Of a stretch of DNA of 64,000 nt, positions 36,541 to 47,475 are shown in pieces (the stretch's first letter is position 1; the number at the start of each line of letters is the position of its first letter). Source of the DNA: Schistosoma mansoni (lineage: Eukaryota; Platyhelminthes; Trematoda; Strigeidida; Schistosomatidae); the NCBI RefSeq assembly GCF_000237925.1, contig NW_017386042.1, forward strand, positions 248,001 to 312,000, read 5' to 3'. The notes under the pieces were generated by a model, which ran no database searches, had not been told where the DNA came from, and saw nothing but the letters and a program-made list of their open reading frames with translations. Both the position numbers and the translations under genes were made by a program.

Positions 36541-36764
36541 TTAAATAATTCTTTTTAAACGATCCTCGAAATCTTGAAAACCTGGTTAAACTTCCCGAAT
36601 TTTCATTTCCAGGCTTAATGTTTATACCTAAAGTCCTCTCCCTATTACGTACTAAACTACCTTGGGTTACAGGTTGTTTACAATGCACACTCGAATGATC
36701 GGATGCAAATAATGGTAATTCTTTTAGTAAACTATGGGTTATTTCATAAGGTACTATAGATCCT
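36541..36764 (-). CDS. Candidate exon of unknown gene
   Basis: A strong acceptor (CGATTTTATTTCAG) opens a frame GSIVPYEITHSLLKELPLFA, DHSSVHCKQPVTQGSL, RERTLGINIKPGNENS, FSRFRGSFKKNYL, reaching a weak donor GTATCT at 36540 or, if unspliced, a stop at 36503. It lies upstream of the CEP95-like start codon, so it belongs to another minus-strand gene or to an upstream exon. Composition is coding-like; no domain recognised. Confidence 0.4.
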
Positions 36765-36835
36765 CTGAAATAAAATCGGCTTAAAGTTTCGAAGACGCAG
36801 AGAAATTGAATAGCTAAGTATCCAAGCTTTTCCAA

Positions 36836-39719
36836 GGTCGTCTCTTACCATTTATGGAATCGAATCATACTCTTACAGTCGTGAGACAGCTTTCCAGCCA
36901 ATAGTCCTCAGGTTTATTCAGTTGAACAGGTGCATTTAACTTTCCATAGAGTCCTTACCAAGCCTTTTTACTTATCTGACTTGCATTATCAAGCTTTACT
37001 CCATACAATTATCTGGATATCTGCCTAACATAATGTCATTGCACTTTACGAACTTTGACAACAAAATATTCATTGCTCATAGCACACAATTACCAAGAAT
37101 TCATTATACATGCAACTGAAAAACGGGAATTGAACACATGTGGGGATTAAAACGTCGCTTGTGAACACTGGTCATCTAATCTAGTTAGTAGGGTTTGGAT
37201 CTGTTTTTTTCCATCCGAGTTAACTTGACAAGCACAAAAATTAGAAAACGGGTGAAAAAGGTGTGGAGAACTCTACGACTGTATTTCAGTACTTTAAACA
37301 CCCTCGTACTTAGTATGTCACGAAATCCTTCTAAACTATATATTGCCCCTATCACTCTGGGATATCACGTAGTTAAGTACGGGAATTACCCTACTCTTGA
37401 CTTGACTGCTATTGATCGTCTGAACTTTAACAAACACAATATTTGACGCGTATGATCAGTAAAGCACTCTTAATCTTCTGATCTACTGTCCTTACCATTA
37501 TCGCTATTATAAACAGTGATTTATTTTAAGCGTCTTGTCGCTCAAAGTAGACTTATCAGTAACAACTACGACATATCATGTTTGAAAATCCCTTAGAGAC
37601 ATATTGTACTCATTTTTTGCCAAAAGAGTATTTACGTACTCTTCAAGCCACCTCTTTCTGCGCAAATCTGCTGTGTCGTACTCTATCAATATAGTTTTGC
37701 TGAGAGCTATCTCCTTGGGATACTTTTTTTATTCTATGCAAGGGCAGTTTGTTTAGTGCTACTACTTAAAGATGTCTAGTAGCACCTGGAACTGATTACA
37801 GTAGCACGTTACTCAATGTTCTTTCATCATTACTGCAAGACGTTTTCAATGCTTCATCGTTTAAGCACTGTCCCTGATTAGGTCACTCTCTTTTGGCTCA
37901 CACCACTCTTCTCAACAAAGTGGTATGATGGCTTGCTATAGGGGAGTAGAATTTTCATTCAACATTTCGACGTAACAGCCCCTCTTTTATTCTCTTTTCT
38001 TCGTCATTCCACTATTCATTGAACTCTGACTGACTGTCCACTAAGCTCGTCATCCAATCCCTAAATCTAATTTCAAGAGTGTTTCACCGCTTTACATATC
38101 TGAAAAGAGCTAACGTAGAGATATCAGCTAAGGTAGGAACCGTTTCAATATTCATTGCCCTCATCCTCAGACAAGTGAAAAAAATCCATACGTCTTACAG
38201 GTCGCTACCTACTTTTAACAATAGGTGGTCCAAACGTGTCAACTGTAACTTACTCGAATGGATGATCGCCATCTTTCTTACTCTGTCTCAGAATGGACGT
38301 CACTATCTGTATCCTTATACGATCACCATTTTCTTCTTTCCACATATTTGTCGTCAACCTTTTGTTTATGCCTCTAATTTAAAAGTTAAGCACTTAGTCT
38401 TCATTCAACTTAACACTTTCATGGTCTCTAGGTGTGCCTCTGTAGAACGATGATATAATATGAACAGGAGTCAAGCCGCCAGCTGGATTCGTTGCTTTCA
38501 TAGGCATATCACTGATACTGTATCACCCTACCACGCTCACTATTTCTCCTTATTCATTGAGTTCAGATCTTTAGTAATTTTTCCAAGATACGGACAACCT
38601 GGACTCTTCCCCAAGCCATCGAGTGAATAGCCTTAATCATGAATCGTTTTGGATTGTGAAGTCACTTCTCAGCAATTGTAAAACGTGGAATAATATAAAA
38701 ACACAGATATATCGGTTTGAGTTCCCTCATAACAGCTTGAATTGAGTATACAAAAGTTTTTAGCTCTACGGGTCAGTGACTCATGCTTATTATTTGAACA
38801 TGAAAAATCGGCTAACATATAGTCAGCTGTTCTTAAGTACGCTCACACTAGTTGTGATCCTAGATACCAGGTGAGCTGCATAAGATTTTGATGGCATGTA
38901 TCTCTTTTTTTGTTATGAGCTGCTCGATTCCCAACCAAACGAGCATACCAAACAAACTTGCCTGGTAAAAACACATCTCCGTTTTGGAGTTAGTCCATCA
39001 TATTGTCCCCCTTACCGAACATCTGAGTTTTATAGCTGATTGTTGCACAGATCTAAAAGGTAAGGTCGGCAGCACTTCACTTCAAACAATGCACAGTGAC
39101 AGGTCTTAATGTGCCAAAACCAGCCTTTCCCACTACCAATCCTACATCTACTTGACTGCTCAACAGTGATGTATGTGATGTATCCTTTCCCTTGAAGCAT
39201 TGTAGAACAGATGTAATATTGTGTTTTAAAGTAACCGAATCAATGTGCTAACCAAGAGCTAACAGGATAACTCAACTTAAGGCAAGTAGAACTCAATGAG
39301 CACAACTGAACGGTTGATATTTTGAACTCAAATTAGCCTCGGAAACAAGTACAAAGCTATCGCTGTCAAATACATCAGTCTCAGGGTATTGAACAAAGAA
39401 AGCAAACTCAAGAGCATTTCTCTCGTATTTGTTGGTTTGCTGGTCTTGTTCGATACAATGACTTATGTGTCATTTTATACGTTCTATCGCAGTATAAGAG
39501 CAGATAGCGCGTATGATGTGTTAATGAACAAACCACTCGTTTTTGGTATTTTAGTTCATAGTTCTATTCTCTTCCATTCTTCCTAACGATCAGTGGAAAA
39601 TTTTGCTGGCTGACATCTTTCCTTTGACAACATTTTATTAAAAATATTTGAGGAACGTCAGCCTACATCAACACTGAAAATACGTACTTCAACTGTCAAC
39701 ACAGAGGTTCTTGTTTCCT
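36836..39719. other. No recognised gene; several long plain frames
   Basis: Less AT-rich than average. Frames such as 38079-38453 plus (124 codons) have no splice context and no recognisable domain. An old, unrecognised retroelement is plausible because an RTE fragment follows directly. Confidence 0.35.
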
Positions 39720-40880
39720 TTTATTAATCTTTACATATCTGACCCGGAATTAGTTGTTGATCCACTAAGAATGAGTCTGTCAGTATTTGTAAGAAAGTCT
39801 GTGATAAACTTTAGTGATGCTGTTTCTCCACTTCTCAATTGCTTCTTTAGCTTCAGTTTCATCCTGGCAACCACCAGGTGGAAATCTGAAGCTATGTCAG
39901 CTCCTCTCCTGGTACTCACGTCTTCCAATGACCTTGTGAGTTTCCCATAGATACAGATATGATTGGTATGGTTCTGCGCAGTGTTATTCGGTGAGACCCA
40001 TGTAGCTTTGTGTATAAGTTTATATAGGAATATTGTGCCGCATATAACCGATTTGTTGAATACACATATGTTTGCAAATCTCCCCACATTTTTGTTTTTC
40101 TCTCCCAGTCATTCCATGTCATCCCACTATATCTTTATCCCAGGTGTTTTCCATTCTGACTTTGGCGTTTAGGTTTCCCATTAGAATGGTCAGGTCCTTT
40201 CCTGAGCATTTCACTATGGTCGATTCCAGTCTACCATAAAACTGATTTTCATAGTCGTCTTTGCTGTCATTGTTGAGCGCGTAACACTGGATAACATTTA
40301 TTGTGGTTTCCTACTCTGTTTCGAATGATGTTTTGATGATCCTGGACCCATGAGATTCTCATCCTATGAGTGTTTGACGTGCTTCTTTGGGTGGCATCGG
40401 AGCAACTCCCTGAGTGTGTGGAGTATCTTCCAGGACTAACCAGAAATGTTTTCCGTGGTCCGTATTTATCCATTAGATGAAGGGATTTATAATATTAACT
40501 AAAGACAATGAAAGAATAATTAGTGTACTTTCATCTTTGTGACCAGAGTACAGCAGCATCTCTTCCGAATTCACCCTTTTCTATCCAGACTGGGTCCAAA
40601 GACTTTACTGATTCCGAGGACGGCCAACTTGTGTCTCCTCACTTCCACAGCTATTTGATTTATCTATCCGGTCTGGCATATTGTCCGACCATTCCATGTA
40701 CCCATATTAATCGTTGCTTTGGTTGTTAGAAGGGGAATATACTTCCGAAGAGTACCGGATTTCATTTCCATACTAATTGCTTTTTGTTGCTGTTCTTTCC
40801 TTCTCGGTTTTCTCGACCTTCTGCTGCCAGACATTCTATTTCTGACTAGCGTTATATACTACTTATGTCGATAAAAGTAA
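39720..40880 (-). mobile_element. RTE-type LINE, endonuclease region
   Basis: 39731-40087 reads GRFANICVFNKSVICGTIF, KLIHKATWVSP, NHTNHICIYGKL, EDVSTRRGADIASDFHLVVA, the C-terminal half of the RTE apurinic-type endonuclease, with the catalytic SDH box changed to SDF. 40267-40473 continues upstream (DKYGPRKTFLVSPGR, VGNHNKCYPVLRAQQ) with frame breaks. 40500-40880 is the probable 5' region, and its left part (CTTCTGCTGCCAGACATTCTA near 40815) recurs at 55.55-55.65 kb. The RT half is missing. Confidence 0.7.
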
Positions 40881-42088
40881 CACATATCACAGCCCTAGAA
40901 AGGGTGCGGGCGGATATCGTTGTAGAAATTAGCCCCATAATGTCAATGTCAACTCTCTGATATGGGCTTACTGTCGTCATTTGGGTTAACGGTTCACGGG
41001 GTATTCGATAGGGTGACCTTATGGTGTAAAAAGTGCTAAAATGTTTGCGAAATTCCTCTATATCATTGTGAGTGAATGATCACCAACATTTCTGACAAAT
41101 GTCATGTTTGGTTTTTCGCAGATGATCAAGTTCACGATGCACCCGCCACATAATATTTCGGACTTTTAGGCGTTCTACTATCAACGGAGATGAGAAAGTC
41201 TAATTAATGTTCTTTGAAATGATCATGTGATTTTATTGCAACAATAGACTACTTAAACATGGAAAAGCCTAAGACCCATGGGATCCAATGGGCATCCAAC
41301 TAACTTATAGGAATCCAAATTCCGAATAACTATTCAACGCTGTTGGAACGAAATACAAGGCGGATTTGGTTGGACCTATAGTTTTTACCGTCCCGTTTTA
41401 AATGTTCATTCAGGTTTGAAACAACTATTGCACGCAAAACTAGTTAATGTTCATAGATGTGTAGACGGCATCGAGTCTCGATTGACTATGATCAACACTA
41501 CATGAAGATTACGTGGATCCCTCGGTAGGCCAAAAGCCAGAAGGCTGTTAATGGTTGCAATAAGATATATTTGCTGGAGATCTCGTGGTATCGAAAGAAT
41601 ACCGAGATGTGCCAAAGTTTACGGACGGAACTGCCGAGTGTAAGCAAGTTCGCGCAAGGTCACAGGCAACGGAAGGCAAAGTGTCTTCGGTACAGTTAAA
41701 CAAACAAGTACAGTAAAACAATCACTGGTACAATTGGTTATAATAATAATTGTTTCCATTACACTAATCTCATTTTCGTCATAAAGTAGTTCACTACAGA
41801 TGTTATTTTTTAATGCTGAGTATGATTATGAACACTAGTAATGTTTTATATGTGTTCTTCTGGGTTTCGTTTTGTCACTTTACACACACTTTGTTCATGT
41901 TGCTTGATAGTTACCACAGCAAGAATTCAAAAGTGTAAGATTCTCTTATTTTTAATAAGTGATTGATCCAAGTCCATATGAGGTAGTTCAGGATTGAATA
42001 ACATGACGATGATAATTTTAACTTTAGGTTCAAGTTATCAGTGTGCTTGCCTAAACGAAGGTACTGTTTTAGATTAAACTTTATCTAG
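40881..42088. other. No recognised gene
   Basis: Nothing recognised. Coding-like short frames around 41.3-41.7 kb may be remnants of an unidentified element. Confidence 0.35.
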
Positions 42089-42227
42089 ACAAGATTTATG
42101 TAAGTTCCAACAAATAGGACTTCCTGTAAATTTTCTCCAAGTATCAAAAAGAGCTAATCATGTTAAAAGAGGAAGCCTAGATGAAAAACAGTCAAAAAAG
42201 AAGCTATATGATCTTTCTCCACATTAG
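42089..42227 (+). CDS. Candidate terminal exon of unknown gene
   Basis: An acceptor TTTATCTAG at 42080-42088 opens a frame that reads QDLCKFQQIGLPVNFLQVSK and RANHVKRGSLDEKQSKKKL and stops at TAG 42225-42227. A canonical AATAAA follows at 42284, 57 bp downstream, as expected for a 3' end. The GLPVNF block is reminiscent of short motifs in RNA-cap and splicing-related proteins, but I cannot name the family. Earlier exons are not identified. Confidence 0.4.
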
Positions 42228-42283
42228 CTCACTATAACGAAAAGAGCATGTATTGATTTTCGGTGCACTCAGTTCGTTATACA

Positions 42284-42289
42284 AATAAA
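42284..42289 (+). terminator. Poly(A) signal AATAAA
   Basis: Positioned 57 bp after the stop of the plus-strand terminal exon candidate and just before the stop of a minus-strand frame. Confidence 0.4.
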
Positions 42290-42303
42290 TACAGAAGTTG
42301 TGA

Positions 42304-42541
42304 TCAGTTTGTTGTTGGTTTGTAACTTAAATAAAATCCAATAGGCTGTTTTAAAACCTCAGTCAATTTAATGGGAATATTTTTCATCATCTGATATTTG
42401 GACTGCAGACATTGGTGTACCATAAGGAACATACATAGTTTGTCATAAAAACTTTTCAGTACAAATCTGAGCCACTTATTAATGGTCATATGGTTTATAA
42501 ATACATTTTGATTGGGTCTGTTGATTCGGGTGAAAGTCAGT
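42304..42541 (-). CDS. Candidate terminal exon of unknown gene
   Basis: A frame after acceptor CGCGAATTAG encodes LTFTRINRPNQNVFINHMTI, NKWLRFVLKSFYDKLCMFL, KNIPIKLTEVLKQPIGFYL and ends at 42304. It would be the last exon of a minus-strand gene converging on the plus-strand 3' end at 42227. No domain recognised; the phase with the exon candidate at 42839-43320 was not established. Confidence 0.3.
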
Positions 42542-42838
42542 CTAATTCGCGTGATTATTATCACCCTCTATTTTTCAACTCTTATCAACAAATAACCGAA
42601 CTGATTTGCTGTTTGGTAACAAATTTATACTATGTGTAAACATAAATTCTGCATAATAAAAATCCTCAGATATCCTTGAGTCAAATCACCTAATCTAAAT
42701 GAGACAAAAAAAACCAAATCTCTTTACGAAATGAATGTAAGCAATTTATGTAAATGTATTGTTTAAATTTAACAAACAGACGATAGTAAAACACTGATCT
42801 CTAAAGTTTAAGTTAGAAACTATGAAGCTTCAAGGTTT

Positions 42839-43320
42839 TTAGAGTGTAGGTAAGAACGGCTGGATATACAGTGCATAATGGTATATTTGCCTAAAATTGA
42901 AACACTTCTGATCAGCATAGAAAGCGAACACCAAAAAACATGAGTGATGATCAAAATGGACATTCAAAGTTTCACATGATCGTGAGCATCCTAAATTAAT
43001 GGTCACCGACTCCATGTGCTCAAATAATTTCTTTGCTGGGTGTTTGATATTATTTTTCACCGTAAACGTACTACATACAACGTTTGTCGTAGTACACCAG
43101 GCTCTATATAATTTCACTGGCTGACTATTTACGTGCTCCAGATCTAGAACTTCGAGCCTAACGTTTATACCTTTACTGTATGTTTTTGCCCCATATGAAC
43201 AAGCATTGATAGTACCTGAAATCTCCTTAAGTTTACCGCCTACACAAAAACTGAAATACATTTGTATTCCAGTGCTAATACTGACATTGGGACTGTAGTG
43301 GCCCAAAACAAAGGACAAGC
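42839..43320 (-). CDS. Candidate exon of unknown gene, Cys-rich
   Basis: A strong acceptor GTAACTTTCAG opens a 160-codon frame: LSFVLGHYSPNVSISTGIQM, FCVGGKLKEISGTINACSYG, VRLEVLDLEHVNSQPV, AWCTTTNVVCSTFTVKN, INLGCSRSCETLNVHFDHHS, ending at a stop at 42839 or an earlier unseen donor. Eight or more cysteines and beta-type patterning suggest an extracellular domain, which is inference only. Family not recognised. Confidence 0.45.
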
Positions 43321-43736
43321 CTGAAAGTTACTCATAAAGTATTATTCACACACCTGATGGAAATAGCTAGATAGATGTATATATATGACAGTGTTTGTAA
43401 TTCAAACATGGTTAGCAAAATCCTGTGACGTATGGATTGGCCTAAAGTTTATACAGCACCGGAGTCAATATTTAGTCCTTGCAGTGTTCAGTAGAACAAT
43501 GATAAAAGATGAAGAAAGACATTGTAAAACGACAGAGGGAATTATATAATTAACGTGACACGCAAATTACATTGTAGAGTTGATCCATATGAACAAAAAG
43601 ATACTACCTCACAGAAATAAAAAATATAGTTTTATAAGGCTAACAAAATTATTGAATTTTTTGTCAATATCAGGCGGAAAAAAATGTTTCTTCTGTCTAA
43701 AGGAACTATTCTAGTTAGCCCTATCGAAACGTTTTA

Positions 43737-43737
<1 letters not shown>

Positions 43738-43778
<41 letters not shown>
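43738..43778. repeat. (ATT)n microsatellite
   Basis: About 13 TTA/ATT units. Confidence 0.97.
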
Positions 43779-43781
<3 letters not shown>

Positions 43782-44434
43782 GCTTTATTCAATATTATAT
43801 TCTTGGTTCAGCATAAAGTATTTCAACAAGTTTTCTTTTCTTATTTGTTGATCGATCCTGACGGTAAATATTGAATGATCGTCAATATGATGTAAGCAGT
43901 TCAGGCATCGATATTTGAATAATGTCCATTCTTTTCAATGCGTATTTCTAGCCATCACGAAGTCTCCGATTGTATCTTTTTTGTAACTTGTACAGCGAAA
44001 GGTCATAAACTTTTCATAAATGCGTCTAAATAGGTTATGCGATTAAAAGACATAATGATCCGTTAAAACAAACAAGGAAACAGATGACTTGTTGAAATAT
44101 CTAGATAGCAGGAACAGATAGCCCAAATATTCTAGCGAATTGCCATGACATGTTGAGGACATATAGCTGAATTCTGTGAAATTAAACAATTTCAAAATAT
44201 TCAGAACGTTTTTTGAGTAATTACTTCATAGAATAATTGTCTAAATGTGTTACTTATTCGAAAAAGCTGCAAAAATTTATACCTTAATCTTATAATTAAG
44301 TGTTCTTATTCAAATTTCCAATGTGTCACTTTTCTCCTTCATTAAATTATTATTTCAACTTGACTAGAGTCTTTCATTTTCGGAACAGTTTGAGAAAGCG
44401 TGATTAGAATGTTAAGATCTATCTACTTGTATAA
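43779..44434. other. No recognised gene
   Basis: AT-rich spacer; nothing recognised. Confidence 0.4.
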
Positions 44435-44448
44435 CTCATAATTATAAT

Positions 44449-44608
44449 AATTTCAATAGTTGAGATCATGAGTCAATCGAAGCTAGACCACCATGGAAAA
44501 CCTGGAAGCACTGGACGGCCGTTTCGTCCTATTGTGGGACTCCTCAGCAGTGCGCATCCACTTATGATCTCAACTATTAAAATTACTATAATATCCACAA
44601 AACCCCTT
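44449..44608 (-). mobile_element. Minimal hammerhead element (160 bp) with 14-bp target duplication
   Basis: Flanked by perfect direct repeats CTCATAATTATAAT (44435-44448 and 44609-44622). Read on minus it starts AGAAGGGGTTTTGTGGATAT, has an inner terminal segment AATAGTTGAGATCAT, then the hammerhead core, and closes with the inverted partner ATGATCTCAACTATT. The tRNA-like part is absent, so this copy is ribozyme plus inverted ends only. Confidence 0.88.
44508..44553 (-). ncRNA. Hammerhead ribozyme, intact fold
   Basis: 46 nt read on minus: stem I GCACTG/CAGTGC (perfect 6 bp), core CTGAGGA, stem II GTCC/GGAC with 7-nt loop CACAATA, GAAA, stem III ACGGCCGT and cleavage triplet GTC. All invariant positions (C3, U4, G5, A6, G8, A9, G12, A13, A14, H17=C) are present. 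Outer stem I pairing TGGA/TCCA follows across a small internal loop, as in natural type I hammerheads. Stem III is a self-complementary octamer, so it can close weakly in cis or pair between two molecules. Confidence 0.88.
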
Positions 44609-44622
44609 CTCATAATTATAAT

Positions 44623-46287
44623 TTTATAAAATATTAACATTACAAGGTAAAAGTTTTACTGGAGATGTTTCTAAGATTTCAATTTTTTCCCATAATGATT
44701 CTCATAATTTGGTTTTAATTTGAAAATTACAAAGCCTAGGTATATTGCTCGATAGAGATTGGCAACAGAATTCAGTACGTACACGAGTTCTGTTCTATTC
44801 GACAATGCCAAACTGAATGTTCCTCTATCTCAGCGTTGATATTTACATGAAGATTTATAACTACAAAGAATATCTAAGTGATTAATTAGAATACATGTAT
44901 ACCAAAAGAGACTGATAGAAACTTCTTTTTGAATATTAACAATTGTGAAACATAAACATTTACGAATAATAAAGAACTGTATACAAAATTGGGTTCATCA
45001 ATAGAAACAAACATAAGAAAGATCTCTTCAGTAAATGTTGAAATAAGTTCTGAATAATAAACATCAGTGAGGTTTCTTCAGTCAGAATTAGATTTGCTAA
45101 AGTACACATTCTATTCTTCTATGTTAAATGATTGACTGAAAAATTGATTCAGCGCAAAGTATTTAGAACTTTGATTGTGGATATCATACATATGAAGTTT
45201 CTTACAATAAAAGATGAAAAAAGTTTGTATTTTTTACATGGATTGATGAGAGTATTGCCAAGAAATAGAAGAAATATATATGCACATGATTCACATTGAT
45301 CTGTAGACCATTTTATCCACATAATACTGACTCCAACAAATCGAATTATAAATGAGTAGATCCATTTTAGTTTTCTTGCTATATATGTCATCTTTTTTGA
45401 ACCCGATTAATAGATAACAATCCACTCCACTTGTATAAACGTCAGTGTTAACCGAATCAACTGAATAAGTAGTGTACACACTAAACTAAGTGACTACGTG
45501 TCTTGGTTTACTGAATTCAACATTGGACTGTTGAAATGCAAATAAGAAAAAGTAACTAAACATTTATCTAACCTCAACAAAACTTATTCTCCATCATACA
45601 TTCAATCAACATCAAAGACAACAGCAGTCTTGTAACAGACCACAAAGATTTAACTCAATTGTCTGTCACTACATATAAATATGGTCTATCTTTTCTAAAT
45701 TCTTCATATCTTTATTAAAAATTCTTACAGTTAATCACCACTTAACAAACAATGAAAAAAAAACAATCGATTTGTAGCAGTAATAAATCATTCATATGAA
45801 GGACAATTATTGATTCGGTTTACTGAACATTGTTTATTTACATTTGCTTGTTGTTGTTGTTGAGTTGTTTAACATAAACATACAAATGACAAGTTGGTTA
45901 GTTACAATCCTGGTCTAGTTTTTGTTAATTATCATAGAAAGGAAGCAATAAAATATGAACATTTACATACTATTCTAACTTGATGAAATATTAGTAGACT
46001 AATTTCGATTAGCAGTTTTTTCTTCTAGCTAAGCTAATAAATAAAAGGAGATGAATACATCTAGTAGATCATTTATTTTATTGGAAATTTTATATTGTTT
46101 TAATCATTTTCAAAATATAATTATAAATTCTAATTTTAATTGAGTTAAGTGTACAATATAAGACTAAACAATCATTAAACTGAAGAGTAATGAATAGATT
46201 TACGTATTCATCTTTGATTACGAATTTAGATAAAAATGCCTCAATGGATAAATCTAAAATTAATCTTTTTCCTATATCAAACAAATG
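44623..46287. other. No recognised gene; AT-rich
   Basis: Long AT-rich stretch with short frames only. Confidence 0.4.
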
Positions 46288-46291
46288 GTAA

Positions 46292-47056
46292 TGTGGTGTG
46301 TGCTACTTATATACATTCGATTGTTCCCATATAAGTTCTCATTCACTACATTTGGTGTCGCTGACAACCAGAAATGTGGTAGCAAGGATGCTGTTCTGTG
46401 GACGCCGTTGCGGACCTGTCGCTGAGGTGCTAAGTGTGGAGGTCTGGTGCTGTGAGGTGACATAGAGTGGAGTGTTCTGGCTGCGTTGTCTGTGAAAGGT
46501 GCCATGGACGGAGATGAGCGATGGGCCGTGTGGATGCTGGGTGTATATCGGATGTAGATGGCTCGGAAGGTCACTGGAGCGCAGGTGTTGAACGTTCCGG
46601 GTACTGGGTGTACATCGGATGTAGATGGCCCGGCCTGTCGTCGGATCTATAAAGGTCAACGCAACGCAGACTCGACATTTTGACGGAGAGCGTGAGACAA
46701 ACTGCAGAAAAGAAGAAGTAGAACTACGGTAAGAACGATTGCTTTCAAGAGGAGACGAGTGTGGTGTGTGCTATTGATGTCGGCAGATATAAATAGTATG
46801 TATCGTCAATCGAGCATGAAATGCTTGGATGCATAAGGTTAATAAGATCAAAGAAAAGTGAAAGAAAACAATGAATGATTTGTGGAGAAATGAATAAGCG
46901 ATGAAGTCTGAGACAATTGACTGATATTTGCAAAAAGAATTATCAAGTTTAAGACAATTTTGTAAATAAAGTGATAACTGTATGATTCTCAGATTTTACT
47001 AAGACATTCTGTAATTTTATATTTAATTATGTTCGATTGTGTTCTCGTTCACTACA
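46292..47056 (+). mobile_element. Miniature LTR retroelement (TRIM-like), non-coding fossil
   Basis: Two direct terminal repeats begin TGTGGTGTGTGCTA and end TTCACTACA: a short left one (46292-46350) and a right one of 297 bp (46760-47056). The right one contains a TATA box (46788) and AATAAA (46965). A TGG-initiated putative primer-binding site begins at 46353 and a purine tract (AAGAGGAGACGAG) ends at 46759. Perfect 4-bp target duplications GTAA lie at 46288-46291 and 47057-47060. The 409-bp interior has no gag or pol, only a partly duplicated segment around GTGTATATCGGATGTAGATG. It needed another element's proteins to move. The two repeats differ clearly in length and sequence, so it is not recent, and it is now inert. 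Confidence 0.82.
46760..47056 (+). repeat. Right LTR of the miniature element
   Basis: 297 bp, TGT...ACA ends, with promoter-like TATAAAT and AATAAA signals in the usual order for an LTR. Confidence 0.8.
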
Positions 47057-47324
47057 GTAAGACACGATAATGAGGATTTTTAAGGTGGTTGTAGTATGCT
47101 TTCAATTAATTTGTTTTCTCTAAACCAAATTGTTTAATTAAAACGTTCTCATTGATAAGTGTAACCGTGTAACCACAAACTTTTCACTTATTACTCAACA
47201 TTCTTGTGAAAATAACTATTTATATTGATTCATTATCTAAACTACAGAGTAATAAAGTCGAAATATTTACGTTTTAAGGATGAGAAAAAGGTAAGAAATT
47301 CTGTATCATTAAACAGTAGCATCA

Positions 47325-47465
47325 TTCAGAAGGGGTTTTGTGGAGATTTCCGTATTTTCATAGTTGAAATCATGAGTCAATTGAAGCTAGACCACCATCG
47401 GAAACGGCCGTCCAGTGCTTCCAGGTTTTCGATGGTGTTCTAGCTTCAATTGACTCATGATTTCA
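47325..47465 (+). mobile_element. Collapsed hammerhead element (hairpin) with 10-bp direct repeats
   Basis: Starts TTCAGAAGGGGTTTTGTGGA, runs through GTTGAAATCATGAGTCAATT, GCTAGACCACCATCG, then only the second half of the ribozyme (GAAACGGCCGTCCAGTGC), and returns as the inverted partner to GACTCATGATTTCA. Flanked by AGTAGCATCA at 47315-47324 and 47466-47475. The two arms pair over about 45 bp, making a near-perfect hairpin. Confidence 0.82.
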
Positions 47466-47475
47466 AGTAGCATCA

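Noticed and set aside
38079-38453. 124-codon plus frame
   Set aside because: No start or splice context and no recognisable domain; codon make-up does not stand out from neighbouring frames.
30651-43778. CRISPR-like or tandem arrays
   Set aside because: The only tandem repeats are simple microsatellites such as (GTA)n and (ATT)n.
46339-46659. 106-codon and 100-codon minus frames as genes
   Set aside because: Antisense frames within the interior of the miniature LTR element, without domain similarity.
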